From NCBI RefSeq assembly GCF_000800255.1, contig NZ_CP009747.1, positions 2,108,001 to 2,172,000 on the forward strand: a DNA stretch of 64,000 nucleotides, in the 5' to 3' direction. Source of the DNA: Pseudomonas parafulva. GTDB taxonomy: Bacteria > Pseudomonadota > Gammaproteobacteria > Pseudomonadales > Pseudomonadaceae. Positions within the stretch are counted from its first letter, which is position 1, and the number at the start of each line of letters is the position of its first letter. Of the stretch, positions 1-10,100 are shown piece by piece. A program made the translations under genes and the position numbers. The notes beneath the pieces are model-generated. The model was not told where the DNA came from, searched no databases, and was given only the letters and a program-made list of their open reading frames with translations.

Positions 1-1140
1 AGATCGCCCGTGCGGTACAGACGACCGCCCTCGCTAGAGAATGGATCGGGTACGAAGCGCTCGGCAGTAAGCGAAGGCCGGTTGTGGTAACCGCGCGCCA
101 AGCCCGCGTGGCCGACGTGCAATTCGCCGCTGCAACCTGGAGCCACTGGGTTGAAATCGGCGTCCAGCACGTACATCGACAAGTCAGGAATTGCAGTGCC
201 GATGGGGCTGCTGGTCTGTTGCGTGTCTTCGAAACGGATCGGGCGATAAGTCACGTGCACCGTGGTTTCGGTGATGCCGTACATATTGACCAGGTTGTCG
301 CAGTCTTCGCCGAAACGCTCGAACCAGGGCTGCAAGGCAGGCACGTCCAGGGCTTCGCCGCCGAAGATGACGGAGCGCAGGGCCAGGTCGGAAGCACTTT
401 CACACGCGACACGCATCAACGGCTTGAACGCCGACGGCGTCTGGTTCAGCACCGTGACGCCCTGCTCTACCAATAACTGGTGGAAGTCTTCAGGAGAACG
501 CGTCACCTCACGCGGCACGATCACCAGACGCCCACCGTGCAGCAGTGCGCCGAAAATTTCCCAGACCGAGAAATCGAAGGCGTAGGAGTGGAACAGGGTC
601 CAGACATCATTCTGGTCAAAGGAGAACCAGTTCTCGGTCGCCTTGAACAAGCGCAACACGTTGTGATGCGGGAGCAAGGTGCCCTTTGGTTTGCCAGTCG
701 AACCGGAGGTATAGATCACATACGCCAGGTTATCCGGCTGAGTCAGGTGCTCAGGATTGTCATCGCTGTAGCCATCAAGATCGGCTTCAAGCACAAGGCT
801 ACGCACCGAAGCCGGCACGGGCAGATCGGCCAGCAGGTGCTGTTGAGTCACCAGCAGCGCAATACCGCTGTCTTCGATCATGTAGCTCAAGCGATCCTGC
901 GGGTATTCCGGGTCCAATGGCACATACGCCCCGCCCGCCTTGAGGATCGCCAGCAACCCGACGATCATCTCGATCCCGCGCTCCACCGCCAGGCCCACCA
1001 GCACATCCGGCCCAACACCCTGCTCGCGCAACTTGTGCGCCAAGCGATTCGCACGGCGGTTCAAGCCGTCGTAGCTCAGCGACTGCTCGGCAAACGTCAG
1101 GGCAATGGCCTGCGGTGCCCGCGCCACCTGGGCTTCGATC
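1..1140. repeat. Thr adenylation repeat, copy 1 (cut by window edge)
   Basis: This segment encodes the Thr-activating domain of the last NRPS gene. It aligns without net gaps to 11018-12157 and 20723-21862, with only scattered base differences by eye. The continuation lies outside the window. Confidence 0.85.
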
Positions 1141-4100
1141 AGTCCCTGAATAGACTCAGTGCTCGAAAACCGCGCAACCTCCCGCGCCACCACGCCGCCA
1201 AACGCCAACTCACCCAAGGCCCGCTGCGGCCCCTGCGCCATCCCCTCCAGCAGTTCGAGGAAATGCCCCGCCACCTGCTCGACAGTCGACTCATCGAAGC
1301 ACGCCCGGTCGAACTTGAAGCTGGCCAGCAGCTTGTCGCCCACTTGAGCGACCAGGGTCAGCGGATAATTGGTCTGCTCCTGGGTCTGCACCTCACCGAA
1401 CAGCAGCCCTTGCGGCGCGTCTTCCTGCAACGCCTCGGACACCGGATAGTTCTCGAACACCAGGATGTTGTCGAACAACGCCTCGCCGCTGCGACCGGCC
1501 CAGCGCTGAATGTCGTACAGCGGCGTGTACTCGTGCTCGCGCAAGGCCAGGTTCAACGCCTGCACCTGCTGCACCCAGTCCGCCACGCTCAGCTCAGGAC
1601 GTGGGCTGGCGACTACTGGCAGCGTGTTGATGAACAGCCCGAGCTGTTCTTCGATACCCGGCAGTTCCGCTGGACGCCCCGCCACCGTGGCACCAAAGGC
1701 CACGCTCGACTGCCCGGTGTAGCGCTGCAACAGCATCAGCCACGCCGCCTGCACCAGGGTATTGACGGTCACCCGCTGCTCGCGGGCGAATTCGGCCAGA
1801 CGCTGCGTACGCGGCGCATCGAGCACCGCGTTGCACTCACCCTGCCCCTCTGCGGGCCGCGCGCATTTGAGGACCTGCGCCAAGCGGGTCGGCTCGTCCA
1901 GCCCGGCGACGCGTTCGCGCCAGAACTGCTCGCTGAGCGTGGCGTCCTGCGCTTGCAGCCACTGGATGTAGTCGCGATAGCGCCGTGGCGAGGAGGCCGG
2001 GGCGTGCCCGGCATAGCGCTGCAGCACTTCACCGAACAACCTTGAACTGCTCCAGCCATCGAGCAGGATATGGTGATTGGTGAACACCAACTGGTGCTGC
2101 TGTTCGCCGGTACGGATCAGCGCCAGGCGCAGCAGCGGTGCGCGGGCCAGGTCGAAGCCCGCGGCCAGGTCCGCCTCGGCCCACCCGCACAGGCGCCGCG
2201 CCTGATCCGCCTCGTCACGCCAATCCAACTGGATCACCGGCAGCGCCAGGTCACGTTGCACCACTTGCACGGCACGGTCGAACTGGCTGATGAAGCTGCT
2301 GCGCAGGATCGGATGCTGGTCGATCGTCGCTTGCCAGGCGCCGATGAAGCGCGGCACGTCCAACCCCTGCACGCTCAGGCGCAATTGGTTGACGTACTGA
2401 CTCGCCGCCTCGCCGGCCAGGCTATGGAACAGCATGCCCTGCTGCATGGGCGACAGCGGGTAGATGTCCTCGATCGACTGCGCCGGCATCGGCAAGGCCG
2501 TCAGTTGCGCCTGGGTCAGGTGTGCCAGGGGGAAGTCCGAAGGTGTCACGCCCGCCACCTCGGGACGCACGCAATGGGCGATCAGCTCGCGCAGCACCTG
2601 GCCGAATTCGTCGGCCAGCGCCTGCATGCGCGCCGGCTCGAAGCGCTGGCGGCTGAAACTCCAGTCCAAGGTCAGGCGCCCGGCATACACCTGGCCGTCG
2701 ATACTGATGGCGCTGCCCAGCGGCGCCTCGTCGCTCTGCCCTTGCCCGGCGCCCTCGGCGGCGAGTGCGAACAGGCTGGTCTGGCTGTCGAAACTGCCGT
2801 CGAACTGGCCCAGGTAGTTGAACACGATATTGCCCTGGGGCAAGGCGCTCAGGCGCTCGCGCGCAGACGCCTCGCCCAGGTAGCGCAGCAGGCCGTAGCC
2901 GATGCCTTTGTTCGGCACTGCCCGCAGTTGCTCCTTGACCGTCATGATCGCCGCGCCCAGGTCCTCGACCGGGGTCAGTTTCAGCGGGTACAGGCTGCTG
3001 AACCAGCCGACCGTGCGGGTGATGTCCAGGTCGTCGAACAGGTCTTCACGGCCATGCCCTTCCAAGCGGATCAGCGCATGGTCTTCGCCCGTCCAGCGGC
3101 AGATGACCCGCGCCAGGGCAGTCAGCAACAGGTCGTTGACCTGCGTGCGGTAGGCCGCCGGTGCGTCCTGCAGCAATTGCCGGGTCAGCTCGGCGCTCAG
3201 CTCGGTGCGCACCGACACCTCGTGACGGCGCTGCTGACCCCCTTGGGCATCATCCCAGGGCAAATCGTCGGACAGACCACCCAACTGCGCCTGCCAATAC
3301 GCCAGCTCGGCCTGCAACGCCGGACTGCGGGCATAGGTCTGCAGGTGCTCGGACCAGGCCTTGAGCGAACTGCCGCTGGCCGGTAGCGATAGCGTCCGCC
3401 CCGCTGCTGCAGCCAGACACGCCGTTTGCAGGTCTTCGAGCAGTACCCGCCAGGACACCCCGTCCACCACTAGGTGATGGATCACCAGCAGCAGACGCTG
3501 CTGCTCATGCGGCAGATCGATCAGCACCGCCCGCAGCAGCGGGCCGTGCTTGAGGTCCAGGCTGCGCTGGGCCTCGTCGGCCAGTTCGGCGATGCATGCC
3601 GGATCGTCCAGGCGGTGGTGCCACAGCACCTGCGACAGGTCGAGGCTGGCGTACTCGCCGTGCCAACGCCCTTGGTCCTGCACAAAGCGCAGGCGCAAGG
3701 CCGCATGCTGCTCGACCACGGCAGCCAGCGCCGTGTGCACCTGGGCCACGCTCAGCGGCTGACGCGGGGTCAACAGCACCGCCTGGTTCCAGTGCTGGCG
3801 CTGGGGAATCTCGGTGTCGAAGAAACGCGCTTGAATGGGCAGCAACGGCACCCGACCGTCCAGCGCCTCACGCGCCACCGGCGCCGGCTTGGCCTCGATG
3901 CGCTTGGCCACGGCCGCCAGTTGACCGATGGTCTGCTGCTCGAACAGTTGCTTGGGGCTGAGCTTGAGACCCTGGCGCTTGGCCCGGGCGATGATCTGCA
4001 AGCTCAGGATCGAGTCGCCGCCCAGCTCGAAGAAGTTGTCGGTGCTGCCGATCGGCTCGCGCTTGAGCACCTCGCTCCAGATCGCGGCCAGGGTCTGTTC

Positions 4101-7100
4101 GATGTCGCCCACCGGCGCTGTGTAGCGCTGCTGAACCGCATCGGGCCTGGGCAGCGCACGCTTGTCCAGCTTGCCGTTGGCGGTCAGCGGCAAGCGCTCG
4201 AGCAGCAGGATCTGCGCCGGCACCATGTAATCCGGCAAGCGCGCCTGCAAGGCCCCGCGCAGCGCCTCGGCCTGCAGTTCGACGCCGGATGCCGGTACTG
4301 CCCAGGCCAGCAGTTGCAGGCGCTCGGCATCGCTTTCCAAGGGCACGGCCAGCACCACGGCGTCCTGCACCCCTGGTTGAGTGCGCAACAGTTGGCCGAT
4401 CTCGCCTGGCTCGACCCGGTAACCGCGGATCTTCACTTGGTCGTCACCGCGCCCCAGGTACTCCAGCACACCCGCCTGCACCCGGGCGCGGTCACCGGCA
4501 CGGTACAGACGCTCACCGTGGCGCGCCTGCGGATCAGGCACGAAGCGTTCGGCGGTCAGCCCTGGCTGGCCGATATAGCCCTGGGCCAAGCCCTCGCCGC
4601 CCAGGTACAACTCGCCAGCCACTCGCTCGGGCAAGGGGTTCAGGTACGCGTCCAGCACCCGCGCCTGGCCGTTGTCCAGGGCTTGCCCCACGGGCACGCT
4701 GCGCCAAGCGTCGGCCGAGCCGCCCACTTCGTGGGTGAGGATGCCGACGGTGGTTTCGGTCGGCCCGTAGTGGTTGACGATGCGGCAGCCCGGCCGCAGC
4801 CGCTGCACCTGCTCGACCAGCGCCCAACTGCTGGCCTCGCCGCCCAGGATCAGCACCTGACGCGGCAGCACCCGCGCCGGGTCGGTGGCCTGCAGCAGGC
4901 CTTGCAGGTGGCTCGGCACGATCTTCAGGACATCGACCTGATGTTGGTCCATGTAGCGCGCGAAGGCGTCCGGATCGAAGCCTTGGTCGTGATCCATGAG
5001 GTGCAGCAAACGGCCGCTCGCCAGCGCCCCGAACAGCACCGTGTGCCCCAGGTCGGCGGCCACGGTGGAGACCATCGCCAGGCTGGCGTCGGTCGGCAGG
5101 TCCAGGCGTTGCAGCACGCCTTGCAGGTAGTTGGCCAGGGCACCGTGGCTGACCACCACGCCCTTGGGCTGCCCGGTGGAACCGGAGGTGTAGATGATGT
5201 AGGCGGCCTGGCCGGGCAGAATCGACACGGCGGGCGGTCGCTCGCTGCCGCCTTCATGGCGCGAGGCGTCAAACGCCAGCGCCGGACACACGCCCAAGGT
5301 GGCTGCCTGGGCATCGCCCGGTGCATGAACCAGCAGACGCGCCGCACTGGTGCGCAGCAGGTGCTGCAAGCGCTCGGGCGGCTGGCGGCCGTCCAGCGGC
5401 AGGTAGGCGGCGCCCAGCTTGAGCACGGCCAGCAGGCTGGTCACCCAATCGATCGTCCGTTCCTGGCACAGCGCCACGGTCATGCCGGCGGCGATGCCCT
5501 GCTCGCTCAGGTGATGGGCGAAGCGGTTGGCCCTTCGCTCCAGCTCGCCATAGCTGATCTGCACCTCGCCTTCGCGCAGCGCCGGACGCTCGTCACCGGC
5601 CGCCAGGGCCTGGCGCCACAGGGCCAGGAAGTCGGCGCAGGGCCAGGTTCGAGGCGTGGCGGGGAGCTGTACCGCCTGGTGATCGGGATGCGCGAGCAAC
5701 GCGTCGTGGGGGTGATCGGCCAGGGTTTGCAGCACGCGCTGCAGCGAGGCGGCCAGGCGTTCGATGGTCGCGACCTCGAACAGATCGGTGCTGTAGTTGA
5801 AATAGCCGAGCAGCCCGTCAGGCGTCTCGCTGAAGTCGTAGGCCAGGTCGAAGCGGGCATCGCGGCCCTCCAGCGGATAACCGCTGACGGTCAACTCGCC
5901 GAGGGTCTGACGCGATTGCGCGGCGTCCTCGCCGTCGCTCAGGTTCTGATTGAGCTTGACCTGGAACAACGGGTTGTGGCCCAGGTTGCGCTCCGGCGCC
6001 AGGGCATCGACCAGATGCTCGAACGGCAATTCCTGGTGCGACTGCGCACCACTGACCACCTGGCGCACCTGCTCCAGCAAGGCCGCACCGCTCTGGCGCT
6101 CGTCCACCTGTATGCGCAGCACTTGGGTATTGATGAAGAAGCCGATCAGGCCCTCGACTTCCTTGCGGTTGCGCCCGGCATTGGGCGCCCCGATGCGGAT
6201 ATCGGCCTGACCGCTGTAGCGCGACAGCACCACCGCCAGCGCCGCCAGGGTCAGCATGAACAGGGTGTGGCCGTTGCCGCGCGCCTGGGCCTTGAGCCGC
6301 TCGGTCAACTCGGCGGGCACGTCGCAGCGCAGCGTCGCGCCCCGGTAGCTGGGCTGCGCCGGACGCTCGTGGTCCAGCGGCAGCGCCAGCAACGGGTGCT
6401 CATCGCCCAGTTGCTCGCGCCAGTACTGCAACTGACGCTCGCCCTCCCCGGCCTCCAGCCAGGCGCGCTGCCAGATCGCGTAGTCGGCGTATTGCACCGT
6501 CAGCGCCGGCAGTTGCGGGTCACGTCCTTCGGACAAGGCTTCGTAGAGCTGCACGAACTCCTGCACCATCAGCTCGCCGGACCAGCCGTCGGAGACAATG
6601 TGGTGCAGGCACACGGCCAGCACGTGCTGGTCAGCGGCCACGCGCAGCAGGCGCACCCGCAGCAGCGGCCCTTCGAGCAGATCGAACGGTGCCTCCAGCG
6701 CCTGACGCACATGCTGGGCCAGGCACTGCTCGGGATCCTCACCCGCCACCGGCTGCAGTTCGATCACCTGCAGGTCCAGCGGTGCGTCATCCAGCACCTG
6801 CTGGTGGAACTCGCCGTCCTCGCTGACGAAGCGCGTGCGCAGGATTTCGTGGCGCTGCACCAGCGCCTCCAGGGCGCGGGTCAGCGCCGCCAGGTTCAGC
6901 GGCCCGTCCAGGCGTACCGCCGTGGGCACGTTGTAGAAACTGCTGTGCGGCTCCAACTGCCAGAGGAACAGCATGCGCTGCTGGGCGTACGACAGTGGGA
7001 TGCGCGGGCTGTCGTGACGGGTCACGGCGATCGGCAGCAGGCGGAAGCTCTGCCCAGTCTCGTGCATCTTGTCGAGGATCTGCCGGCGCTGCTCCAGCGC

Positions 7101-7148
7101 CAGGCCGACGAAGCGTTTGGCGATACGTTCTGCTGTGCTCTTGTCCAT
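1..7148 (-). CDS. NRPS, 3' end missing: C-A(Asp)-T-E-C-A(Thr)...
   Basis: Last visible NRPS gene of the siderophore operon; about 2,382 codons are in the window and the frame is still open at base 1. Start ATG at 7148, one base after the TGA of the upstream NRPS gene. Domains: condensation (HHIVSDGWS near residue 182), adenylation 1 (about 500-1000; pocket residues D,L,T,K,I,G,H,V,G plus the invariant K, the aspartate code), carrier (ELGGDS near 1040), epimerization (HHLVVDGVSW near 1225), a condensation domain of the type that follows an E domain (YPLSPMQQGMLFHSL, HHILLDGWS), and adenylation 2 whose pocket reads D,F,W,N,I,G,M,V,H (threonine). So it should add D-Asp, then Thr. The rest of module 2, and any thioesterase, lies outside. 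The first two modules closely parallel those of the gene at 16876-27858. Amino-acid calls come from pocket codes only. Confidence 0.92.
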   Translation of the reverse strand, partial: MDKSTAERIAKRFVGLALEQRRQILDKMHETGQSFRLLPIAVTRHDSPRIPLSYAQQRMLFLWQLEPHSSFYNVPTAVRLDGPLNLAALTRALEALVQRHEILRTRFVSEDGEFHQQVLDDAPLDLQVIELQPVAGEDPEQCLAQHVRQALEAPFDLLEGPLLRVRLLRVAADQHVLAVCLHHIVSDGWSGELMVQEFVQLYEALSEGRDPQLPALTVQYADYAIWQRAWLEAGEGERQLQYWREQLGDEHPLLALPLDHERPAQPSYRGATLRCDVPAELTERLKAQARGNGHTLFMLTLAALAVVLSRYSGQADIRIGAPNAGRNRKEVEGLIGFFINTQVLRIQVDERQSGAALLEQVRQVVSGAQSHQELPFEHLVDALAPERNLGHNPLFQVKLNQNLSDGEDAAQSRQTLGELTVSGYPLEGRDARFDLAYDFSETPDGLLGYFNYSTDLFEVATIERLAASLQRVLQTLADHPHDALLAHPDHQAVQLPATPRTWPCADFLALWRQALAAGDERPALREGEVQISYGELERRANRFAHHLSEQGIAAGMTVALCQERTIDWVTSLLAVLKLGAAYLPLDGRQPPERLQHLLRTSAARLLVHAPGDAQAATLGVCPALAFDASRHEGGSERPPAVSILPGQAAYIIYTSGSTGQPKGVVVSHGALANYLQGVLQRLDLPTDASLAMVSTVAADLGHTVLFGALASGRLLHLMDHDQGFDPDAFARYMDQHQVDVLKIVPSHLQGLLQATDPARVLPRQVLILGGEASSWALVEQVQRLRPGCRIVNHYGPTETTVGILTHEVGGSADAWRSVPVGQALDNGQARVLDAYLNPLPERVAGELYLGGEGLAQGYIGQPGLTAERFVPDPQARHGERLYRAGDRARVQAGVLEYLGRGDDQVKIRGYRVEPGEIGQLLRTQPGVQDAVVLAVPLESDAERLQLLAWAVPASGVELQAEALRGALQARLPDYMVPAQILLLERLPLTANGKLDKRALPRPDAVQQRYTAPVGDIEQTLAAIWSEVLKREPIGSTDNFFELGGDSILSLQIIARAKRQGLKLSPKQLFEQQTIGQLAAVAKRIEAKPAPVAREALDGRVPLLPIQARFFDTEIPQRQHWNQAVLLTPRQPLSVAQVHTALAAVVEQHAALRLRFVQDQGRWHGEYASLDLSQVLWHHRLDDPACIAELADEAQRSLDLKHGPLLRAVLIDLPHEQQRLLLVIHHLVVDGVSWRVLLEDLQTACLAAAAGRTLSLPASGSSLKAWSEHLQTYARSPALQAELAYWQAQLGGLSDDLPWDDAQGGQQRRHEVSVRTELSAELTRQLLQDAPAAYRTQVNDLLLTALARVICRWTGEDHALIRLEGHGREDLFDDLDITRTVGWFSSLYPLKLTPVEDLGAAIMTVKEQLRAVPNKGIGYGLLRYLGEASARERLSALPQGNIVFNYLGQFDGSFDSQTSLFALAAEGAGQGQSDEAPLGSAISIDGQVYAGRLTLDWSFSRQRFEPARMQALADEFGQVLRELIAHCVRPEVAGVTPSDFPLAHLTQAQLTALPMPAQSIEDIYPLSPMQQGMLFHSLAGEAASQYVNQLRLSVQGLDVPRFIGAWQATIDQHPILRSSFISQFDRAVQVVQRDLALPVIQLDWRDEADQARRLCGWAEADLAAGFDLARAPLLRLALIRTGEQQHQLVFTNHHILLDGWSSSRLFGEVLQRYAGHAPASSPRRYRDYIQWLQAQDATLSEQFWRERVAGLDEPTRLAQVLKCARPAEGQGECNAVLDAPRTQRLAEFAREQRVTVNTLVQAAWLMLLQRYTGQSSVAFGATVAGRPAELPGIEEQLGLFINTLPVVASPRPELSVADWVQQVQALNLALREHEYTPLYDIQRWAGRSGEALFDNILVFENYPVSEALQEDAPQGLLFGEVQTQEQTNYPLTLVAQVGDKLLASFKFDRACFDESTVEQVAGHFLELLEGMAQGPQRALGELAFGGVVAREVARFSSTESIQGLIEAQVARAPQAIALTFAEQSLSYDGLNRRANRLAHKLREQGVGPDVLVGLAVERGIEMIVGLLAILKAGGAYVPLDPEYPQDRLSYMIEDSGIALLVTQQHLLADLPVPASVRSLVLEADLDGYSDDNPEHLTQPDNLAYVIYTSGSTGKPKGTLLPHHNVLRLFKATENWFSFDQNDVWTLFHSYAFDFSVWEIFGALLHGGRLVIVPREVTRSPEDFHQLLVEQGVTVLNQTPSAFKPLMRVACESASDLALRSVIFGGEALDVPALQPWFERFGEDCDNLVNMYGITETTVHVTYRPIRFEDTQQTSSPIGTAIPDLSMYVLDADFNPVAPGCSGELHVGHAGLARGYHNRPSLTAERFVPDPFSSEGGRLYRTGD

Positions 7149-7149
7149 C

Positions 7150-10100
7150 TCAGACACCCGCCATTTCGTTCATCATGCGTTCGATATCGGACAGACCATC
7201 CTCGCTCAGCGACAGGCCAGTGGCGGCACAGGCCGCAGCAAACTCGTTCAATTGCGGTTTCTCGAAAAGCAGGCGCAGGGCAACGTCGATGCCCAGGCCC
7301 GTGTTGATCTTGGAAATCAGCTGTGCCGCCAGCAACGAGTGCCCGCCCAGCTCGAAGAAGTCATGATTCAGGCCCACCCGCTCGACCTTCAGCACCTCGG
7401 CCCACAACGCCGCCAATTGCTGCTCCAGCTCGCTGACCGGGGCCACGTAGGCCGTCTGCGCCTGCTCGGTGTCCGGGAGCGGCAAGGCCGAGCGGTCCAG
7501 CTTGCCGTTGGGCAGTTGCGGCATGCGCTCGAGCACCAGCAGGTGCTGCGGCACCATGTAGTCCGGCAGGCTGGCGGCCAGGTGCGTGCGCAACTCGCTG
7601 CGCAGTGCCTCGTCGCCGTTTTGCCAGGCCTCGGCGACCAGGTAGGCGGCGAGCTGCCGGCCGGTCGCTGCGGGAATGTCCAGCACCAGCACGTCACGTA
7701 CTGCCGGGTGTTCGCGCAGCCGCGCCTCGATTTCGCCCAGCTCGATGCGGAAGCCGCGGATCTTCACCTGATGGTCGATGCGCCCGGCGTACTCCAGTAC
7801 ACCCTGCTCGCCGCGATAGCGGGCCAGATCGCCGGTGCGGTACAGCCGTGCGCCTGGGGTGGTCGAGAACGGGTCGGGAATGAAGCGCTCGGCAGTCTGC
7901 CCAGGGCGGCCATGGTAGCCACGGGCGAGCAGTTCGCCGCCCACCAGCAGCTCGCCCAATGCGTCGGGCAAGGCCAGGTCCAGCCCGCCATCCACCAGAT
8001 GAATGGCGCGCCCGGCCAGCGGTGTGCCGATCGGGATCTGCCCCGGCAGCGATTGCTGGCCGCTGACGTAGGCGCTGCAATCGTGGCTCGTGACGCTGAC
8101 CGTGGCCTCGGTCGGACCATAGGTGTTGACCAGGCGCACGTGCGCGAGCCCGGCCTGCTGCCAGGCCAGCACACCCTCGGCGGCCATCGCCTCGCCGCCC
8201 ATGTGAATCCGCCGCAGTGCGCCGTAGTCACGCGGACCGCGCGCGGCGAAGTCCTTGGCCAGCAGGTACCAGTAGGCCGTCGGCAGGTCGGCGAAGGTCA
8301 CGCCCTCGGCCAGTACCTGGCGATAGAAGGTTTCGCTGTCCCAGAGGTCGGGGCCACGCAGCAGCACGCGGGCGCCACGGATCAGCGCGGGGTACAGCTG
8401 CTCGACGAAGGCATCGAAGTTGAAGGTGGAGAACTGCAGCACGCAGTCGCTCGCTTGCAGCTCGCAGAAGTCGCGGGCCACCTGGGCATGCAGGCTCAAG
8501 GCCGAGGCGCTGATGGCCACCCCCTTGGGCCGGCCAGTGGAGCCGGAGGTGTACATGATGTAGGCCAGGTTGTCCGGGCCACCGAGCGGCGTCGGCGCGT
8601 GCTCGGGCAGCGGCTGCAACGACTCGCGGTCCAGGCACAGGCTCTGCACCTGGGCCGGCAACTGCTGCAGTTGCAGCGCGTCGGCGTGGCACAGCAGCAG
8701 AACGATGCCGCTGTCTTCGATCATGTGCGCCAGCCGCGCCTGCGGGTAGTCCGGGTCCAACGGCACGTAGGCGCCGCCTGCCTTCAACACCGCCAACAGG
8801 CCGACCACCATGTCCAGGCTGCGGGGCAAGGCGATGCCCACCCGCACTTCGGGACCAACGCCTAGCGCGCGCAGGCGATGGGCCAGTTGGTTGGCTCGCA
8901 CGTCCAGGGCTCGATAGCTCAGATGCGCACCTTCGCAGCTCAGCGCGATGGCCTCGGGGGTGCGTCGGGCCTGGTCCTCGATCAGGTACTGCACCGGGCG
9001 CGGGTCGGCGCCCTGCAGTGCGTGCTGACTCCACTGTTCGAGGATCTGCCGACGCTGCGGCGTCTCCAGCAGCGGCAGCTCGAGAATGCGCTGGGACGGT
9101 TGTATGCACACCGCATTCAGCAGGCTCAGCCAGTGGCCCGCCAGACGCTCGACCGTCGCGGTCTCGAACAGGTCACTGGCATAGGTCAGGGTGGCACCGA
9201 GACCGTCCTCGCTATCGAAGGTGTCCAGCGACAGATCGACATGGGCGGTGACCTCGTCCCAGGCCAGGCCTTCGATCACCAGGCCCGGCACCTGACGCAC
9301 CGGCGCTGCCGCGTGGGTCTGATGGTTGAACATCACCTGGAACAGCGGGTTGTGGCTCAGGCTGCGCTCAGGCTGCAAGGCTTCGACCAGGTGCTCGAAC
9401 GGCAAGTCCTGGTGCGCCTGGGCCTGAACGGCGGTTTCGCGCACCTGCTGCAGCAGCGCGCTGAAGGTGGTGTGCGGGGTGAACTGCGCCTTGAGCACCT
9501 GGGTGTTGACGAAGAAGCCGATCAGGCCTTCGGTTTCGGCGCGGGTGCGGTTGGCCACCGGCACGCCGACCCGGATGTCGTCCTGACCGGAGACGCGGTG
9601 CAGCAGGCTCTGGAACGAGGCCAGCAGCAGCATGAACAGGGTCACGCCCTGTTCGCGGGCCTGGGCCTTGAGGGCACTGGCCAGGGCAGGCGGCACGCTG
9701 ACCGCCAGGCTGCGCCCGGCATGGCTTTGAACGCTGGGCCGCGAGCGGTCGGTGGGCAGGTGCAGCACGTAGTGTTCCTGGCCCAGGTGCGCCAGCCAGT
9801 ACTGCAACTGACGCGCCTGTTCGCCAGCCTGCATCCACTGACGCTGCCAGGCGGCGTAGTCGGCGTATTGCACTGGCAAGACCGGTAATTCGGTCGGTTG
9901 ACCTTGGCCGAGCGCCAGGTAGCGACCGACCACTTCGTCCACCAGGATCGGCATCGACCAGCCGTCGGCGACGATATGGTGCAGGGTCAGCACCAGCACG
10001 TGCTCGTCCTCGGCCAGGCGCAGCAGGCGCACGCGCAGCAGCGGACCGCGCGCCAGGTCGAATGGCCGGCGCACCTCACGGGCTACCTGCTCGCGCACGG

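Noticed and set aside
3430..3490. Apparent single-base deletion in the E-domain HHxxxDG motif of the last NRPS gene
   Set aside because: On careful recounting the motif reads in frame (VIHHLVVDG); the shift was an indexing error, so I do not call a pseudogene.
3474..7307. Open plus-strand frame of 1277 codons opposite the NRPS gene
   Set aside because: It is the antisense of conserved NRPS domains, with Gln/Arg/Leu/His-rich composition typical of shadow frames in high-GC DNA. The same applies to 14059-18576, 24493-27291 and other long plus-strand frames below 31 kb.
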